NCBI GenBank assembly: GCA_036307185.1
Contig: JAXJYC010000046.1
Coordinates: 42,898 to 106,897 of the forward strand
Source of the DNA: SVEL01 sp017381055
Lineage (GTDB): Bacteria > Bacillota > Clostridia > Lachnospirales > Lachnospiraceae
DNA: 64,000 nucleotides
Direction of reading: 5' to 3'
The notes below the pieces were generated by a model. That model ran no database searches, had not been told where the DNA came from, and saw only the letters and a list, made by a program, of their open reading frames with translations. The translations under genes and the position numbers were made by a program. The number at the start of each line of letters is the position of its first letter. The first letter of the stretch is position 1. Below are positions 59,873-64,000 of this stretch, in pieces.

Positions 59873-62800
59873 TTATTCTTCTGAATCGTCGTAGCTATCA
59901 AATTCGCTATCGTCGAAAACAGAATCCTCATCTACAGAAACAAATTCATCACCCTGGATTTCCTGCGCCTGGTAACCATGTGCACCAAGATTCTCATCCT
60001 GTCCGTGCATTCTTTCATTACCCATAATAGCATTCCAATCTGTATCTGATGTATCTATATTCTCTTTAAGCTCTACTTCTTCATCGTTCTCGTTAAGTAC
60101 CTTAACATCGAGAGCAAGTGACTGAAGCTCCTTGAGAAGTACCTTGAATGACTCAGGGATACCTGGCTCAGGGATATTCTCGCCCTTGATAATAGCCTCG
60201 TAAGTCTTAACACGTCCTACAACGTCATCTGACTTAACTGTTAAGATTTCCTGAAGTGTGTATGATGCACCGTAAGCCTCAAGTGCCCATACCTCCATCT
60301 CTCCGAATCTCTGACCACCAAACTGAGCCTTACCACCAAGTGGCTGCTGAGTTACGAGTGAGTAAGGACCTGTTGAACGAGCATGGATCTTATCATCAAC
60401 AAGGTGATGAAGCTTTAAGTAATGCATGTGACCGATAGTTACAGGGCTATCGAAGTACTCACCTGTTCTACCATCACGAAGTCTTACCTTACCATCTCTT
60501 GAGAGTGGAACTCCCTTCCAAAGCTCTCTGTGAGCTCTGTTATCATAGAGATACTGCATAATCTCTGGATCTACATTATCCTTGTACTTAGCTTCGAACT
60601 CTTCCCACTCTGTGTTTACATAGTCGTTAGCCATGTCAAGTGTATCCATGATATCACCCTCGTGAGCGCCATCGAATACTGGTGTAGAAATATTGAAACC
60701 TAAAGCCTTAGCTGCAAGACTTAAGTGAATCTCAAGTACCTGTCCAATGTTCATACGCGAAGGTACGCCCAATGGGTTAAGTACGATATCAAGTGGACGA
60801 CCATTTGGAAGGAATGGCATATCTTCTACTGGTAATACTCGTGAAACTACACCCTTATTACCGTGACGACCAGCCATCTTATCACCAACTGATATCTTTC
60901 TCTTCTGTGCTATATAAATACGAACTGACTGATTTACGCCTGGTGAAAGCTCATCGCCGTTCTCTCTTGTAAATACCTTTGTATCAACTACGATACCGTA
61001 CTCACCGTGTGGAAGCTTAAGTGAAGTATCACGTACTTCTCTAGCCTTCTCACCAAAGATCGCTCTAAGAAGTCTCTCCTCTGCTGTAAGCTCTGTCTCA
61101 CCCTTTGGTGTAACCTTACCTACAAGGATATCTCCTGCACGAACCTCAGCACCTACACGAATGATACCTCTATCGTCTAAGTCCTTAAGAGCCTCATCAC
61201 CAACGCCTGGAACGTCTCTTGTGATCTCTTCTGGTCCTAACTTTGTATCTCTAGCTTCTGTCTCATATTCTTCCATATGAATAGAAGTATATACGTCTTC
61301 CTGTACAAGTCTTTCGCTAAGAAGGACAGCATCCTCGTAGTTATAACCTTCCCATGTCATGAAACCGATAAGAGGGTTCTTACCAAGAGCTATCTCACCA
61401 TTTGCTGTAGATGCACCGTCAGCGATAACCTGACCTGCCTCAACATGCTCACCCTTAACAACGATTGGTCTCTGGTTGTAGCAGTTAGACTGGTTACTTC
61501 TAGCAAACTTAATAAGCTTATATTCTTCTGTTGTATTGTCATCATCATATCTAATAACAATCTTTGTAGACTCTGAACGCTCAATAACACCTGCGCGCTT
61601 AGCAACAACACAGATACCTGAGTCTACAGCAGCCTTTGCCTCAATACCTGTTCCTACTACTGGTGCTTCTGTTGTAAGAAGTGGAACCGCCTGACGCTGC
61701 ATGTTTGAACCCATGAGGGCACGGTTAGCATCGTCGTTCTCAAGGAAAGGAATCATAGATGTAGCAACTGAGAATACCATCTTAGGTGATACGTCCATGA
61801 GGTCAATAAGCTTCTTCTCGAACTGTGAAGTCTCCTCACGGAAACGACCAGATACGTTATTATTGATAAAGTGGCCCTGCTCATCTAATGGCTCATTAGC
61901 CTGGGCTACTACGAAATTATCTTCTTCATCAGCTGTAAGGTATACAACATCATCTGTTACCTTTGGATTTAAAGGATCCTTCTTATCAACAACTCTGTAT
62001 GGAGCCTCTACGAAACCATACTCATTGATACGAGCATAACATGCAAGTGAGTTGATAAGACCGATGTTTGGACCTTCAGGAGTCTCGATAGGACACATTC
62101 TTCCATAGTGAGAGTAGTGAACATCTCGAACCTCGAATCCGGCACGATCTCTTGAGAGACCACCAGGTCCTAATGCTGATAATCTTCTCTTGTGAGTAAG
62201 CTCACCAAGAGGGTTATTCTGATCCATGAACTGTGAAAGCTGAGAACTTCCGAAGAACTCCTTAACAGCTGCAGTTACAGGCTTAATATTAATAAGTGAC
62301 TGAGGTGATACACCTTCAAGCTCCTGAGTTGTCATTCTTTCACGAACAACTCTTTCCATTCTTGAAAGACCGATTCTATACTGGTTCTGTAATAACTCAC
62401 CTACTGCACGAATACGTCTATTTCCTAAGTGGTCGATATCATCTGATGTACCGATACCATACTCAAGATTTAAGCAATAACTAATAGAAGCAATAATATC
62501 TTCCTTAGTAATATGCTTTGGTACTAATTCATTAATGTTCTTAAGAATAGCATCCTTAATATCCTGAACAGACTCATTCTCTTCAAGAATCTGAGCAAGA
62601 ACTGGGTAGAATACGTCCTCTGTAATTCCGCATTCAGCCTTAGCATCAAAATCAACATACTTGTTGATATCAACAACCATGTTAGAGATAACCTTTACAT
62701 TTCTCTCTTCTGCCTGAATCCATACGAAAGGAACAGCTGCATCCTGAATAGCAACAGCCATCTCCATTGTAACTTCATCACCCTTGCTTCCAATGATTTC

Positions 62801-63712
62801 GCCTGTTGTAGCATCGATAACATCTTCTGCAAGAATCTTACCCTTAATTCTATTCTTATAAGCAAGCTTCTTATTGAACTTATAACGTCCAACCTTAGCA
62901 AGGTTATATCTTCTAGAATCAAAGAACATAGAAGTAATAAGACTCTCAGCGCTCTCTACGCTTAAAGGCTCACCTGGACGAATCTTTTTGTATAACTCAA
63001 GAAGACCATCCTGATAATTATCAGATGTATCCTTCTCAAAGCTTGCTAAAATCTTTGGTTCCTCACCAAAAAGCTCTAAAATCTCAGCGTTTGTGCTGAT
63101 ACCTAATGCTCTTACAAGTACAGTTATTGGAACCTTTCTTGTTCTATCTACACGAACATAGAAAATGTCATTGGAATCTGTCTCGTACTCTAACCATGCA
63201 CCTCTGTTAGGAATAACAGTCGATGTATAAAGTCTCTTACCAACCTTGTCATGAGCAACGTTATAATAGATACCTGGTGAACGTACTAACTGGCTAACGA
63301 TAACACGCTCAGCTCCATTAATAACGAAAGTACCTGTTGCTGTCATAAGAGGCAAGTCACCCATGAAAATCTCATGCTCTGTGATTTCGCCTGTTTCTTT
63401 GTTATGAAGTCTTACCTTCACCTTAAGTGGTGCGGCATAAGTAGCATCTCTCTCCTTACACTCTTCTATTGAATACTTAACTTCGTTCTCACAAAGCTGG
63501 AAATCAACAAATTCAAGTGCTAAATGATTACTGTAATCTTCGATTGGAGATATATCCTCAAAAACTTCCTTAAGTCCCTCATCTAAAAACCACTCATAAG
63601 AATCCTTCTGGATCTCAATAAGATTTGGCATATCGAGAACTTCTTTTTGCTTAGAATAGCTCATTCTAACGCTCTTACCTGTTTTCGTTGGATGCATTCT
63701 GTATTTCTCCAT
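59873..63712 (-). CDS. rpoB: RNA polymerase beta subunit
   Basis: A 1279-residue subunit. The rifampicin pocket is wild-type in look (SSQLSQFMDQNNPLGELTHK and RRLSALGPGG); later blocks ADGASTANGEIALGKN and KMAGRHGNKGVVS are standard. The C-terminus is acidic like that of rpoC. The start is the ATG at 63712 after GGGGTGA. It is the first gene of rpoBC, with its own promoter. Confidence 0.99.
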   Translation of the reverse strand: MEKYRMHPTKTGKSVRMSYSKQKEVLDMPNLIEIQKDSYEWFLDEGLKEVFEDISPIEDYSNHLALEFVDFQLCENEVKYSIEECKERDATYAAPLKVKVRLHNKETGEITEHEIFMGDLPLMTATGTFVINGAERVIVSQLVRSPGIYYNVAHDKVGKRLYTSTVIPNRGAWLEYETDSNDIFYVRVDRTRKVPITVLVRALGISTNAEILELFGEEPKILASFEKDTSDNYQDGLLELYKKIRPGEPLSVESAESLITSMFFDSRRYNLAKVGRYKFNKKLAYKNRIKGKILAEDVIDATTGEIIGSKGDEVTMEMAVAIQDAAVPFVWIQAEERNVKVISNMVVDINKYVDFDAKAECGITEDVFYPVLAQILEENESVQDIKDAILKNINELVPKHITKEDIIASISYCLNLEYGIGTSDDIDHLGNRRIRAVGELLQNQYRIGLSRMERVVRERMTTQELEGVSPQSLINIKPVTAAVKEFFGSSQLSQFMDQNNPLGELTHKRRLSALGPGGLSRDRAGFEVRDVHYSHYGRMCPIETPEGPNIGLINSLACYARINEYGFVEAPYRVVDKKDPLNPKVTDDVVYLTADEEDNFVVAQANEPLDEQGHFINNNVSGRFREETSQFEKKLIDLMDVSPKMVFSVATSMIPFLENDDANRALMGSNMQRQAVPLLTTEAPVVGTGIEAKAAVDSGICVVAKRAGVIERSESTKIVIRYDDDNTTEEYKLIKFARSNQSNCYNQRPIVVKGEHVEAGQVIADGASTANGEIALGKNPLIGFMTWEGYNYEDAVLLSERLVQEDVYTSIHMEEYETEARDTKLGPEEITRDVPGVGDEALKDLDDRGIIRVGAEVRAGDILVGKVTPKGETELTAEERLLRAIFGEKAREVRDTSLKLPHGEYGIVVDTKVFTRENGDELSPGVNQSVRIYIAQKRKISVGDKMAGRHGNKGVVSRVLPVEDMPFLPNGRPLDIVLNPLGVPSRMNIGQVLEIHLSLAAKALGFNISTPVFDGAHEGDIMDTLDMANDYVNTEWEEFEAKYKDNVDPEIMQYLYDNRAHRELWKGVPLSRDGKVRLRDGRTGEYFDSPVTIGHMHYLKLHHLVDDKIHARSTGPYSLVTQQPLGGKAQFGGQRFGEMEVWALEAYGASYTLQEILTVKSDDVVGRVKTYEAIIKGENIPEPGIPESFKVLLKELQSLALDVKVLNENDEEVELKENIDTSDTDWNAIMGNERMHGQDENLGAHGYQAQEIQGDEFVSVDEDSVFDDSEFDSYDDSEE

Positions 63713-63784
63713 TGACAATTCACCCCGTTCTTTAATATTCTATGTGATTATTTTCTATGTGCAAACCACAATAGTGCATTTTCC

Positions 63785-63813
63785 AATGTAACATATTTTT
63801 TGCAACGTGTCAA
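63785..63813 (-). promoter_or_regulatory. Promoter directly upstream of rpoB
   Basis: TTGACA (63808-63813), 17-bp spacer, TACATT (63785-63790) on the minus strand, so rpoBC does not depend on an rplJL promoter. Confidence 0.8.
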
Positions 63814-63859
63814 CAACCAAAATTTTTTTCTACTTTTTTACAAATAAATAAAAATGGGC

Positions 63860-63926
63860 ATAAAAAAGTGTCTTCGACACTTCAACTCCCCTGCCCCTCA
63901 ATCTTTGAGGGGTAGTTTGTTTTTTT
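63860..63926. terminator. Two tandem terminator hairpins upstream of rpoB
   Basis: GTGTC/GACAC (63868-63880) with six U on the minus strand, and CCCCTCAA/TTGAGGGG (63894-63912) with a long T run on the plus strand. They end transcripts arriving from the right before the rpoB promoter; the second may be part of the transposon end. Confidence 0.7.
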
Positions 63927-63950
63927 CTAATTTCTGCCGATAATAATCAT

Positions 63951-64000
63951 ATGAATATATTACAATCCATTTTTAAAGATCATTATGAAGAAATTGAATA
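63951..64000 (+). CDS. Start of an IS91-like transposase gene (cut by window edge)
   Basis: Only 16 full codons are seen: MNILQSIFKDHYEEIE, which matches the opening I know from IS91-family transposases of Lachnospiraceae (followed in complete copies by a zinc-binding domain). No good ribosome site is visible. If right, a mobile element lies immediately upstream of rpoBC. Confidence 0.5.
   Translation, partial: MNILQSIFKDHYEEIE

Noticed and set aside
1..64000. tRNA, rRNA or tmRNA genes
   Set aside because: I looked for cloverleaf-like and conserved rRNA stretches in the intergenic spacers and saw none.

Overview
The window comes from a low-G+C Gram-positive chromosome, most likely a Lachnospiraceae (Clostridia) species. 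This rests on the AT-rich base composition, strong AGGAGG ribosome binding sites, a ~180-residue L17, a short zinc-type S14, ECF-transporter genes beside truA-rplM-rpsI, and the style of the accessory proteins. The genus cannot be fixed from the sequence alone. Almost all housekeeping genes lie on the minus strand.

Layout, left to right. 1-12700 is accessory: a frameshifted ABC permease, a membrane-tethered XRE regulator, a pyridoxamine kinase facing a truncated MocR regulator, a transglutaminase-like lipoprotein, a PfkB sugar kinase, a DUF11 protein, a metallo-beta-lactamase-fold hydrolase, a nucleoside phosphorylase, a MerR-methyltransferase fusion behind a MerR-type promoter, and a PD-(D/E)XK-like protein preceded by an eight-copy 52-bp hairpin array. 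12709-17367 holds rpsI, rplM, truA, ecfT and a fused double-ATPase ecfA. 17570-25644 is an accessory block: surface protein, maa-type acetyltransferase, mazEF, YeiH-type permease, Nudix, GNAT, arsenate reductase, DUF5714, AlkD-like. 25717-42366 is the complete S10-spc-alpha supercluster (rpsJ to rplQ, including secY, adk, map, infA, rpmJ, rpoA). 42917-46388 is accessory (RlmI-like methyltransferase, chemotaxis receptor, GNAT). 46602-51369 is the str operon (rpsL-rpsG-fusA-tuf). 51564-56076 is accessory (YitT, zinc phospholipase-like, SurA-like, an MFS fragment, HD domain). 56162-63712 is rpoBC, and an IS91-like transposase gene begins at the right edge.

The ribosomal and RNA-polymerase genes make one translation/transcription megacluster, cut at three junctions by accessory genes. 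Perfect or near-perfect sigma-A promoters (17-bp spacers) stand before rplM, tuf, rpsL, rpoB, the fused ecfA and several accessory genes, so each fragment can be expressed on its own.

Two signals look least explained. First, the 52-bp array at 11943-12340: every unit carries an inverted repeat whose changes are compensated, or tolerated as G-U only if the minus strand is transcribed, and it sits directly upstream of the nuclease-like gene on that strand. Second, a small structured RNA element recurs in spacers after rpsN, infA and rplW: stem, tandem G-A, two pairs and a GGAA tetraloop, with covarying stems. In those three places it follows a perfect or strong hairpin that starts at or within a few bases of the stop codon. 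Gene decay is also widespread in the accessory parts (at least six truncated or broken genes).
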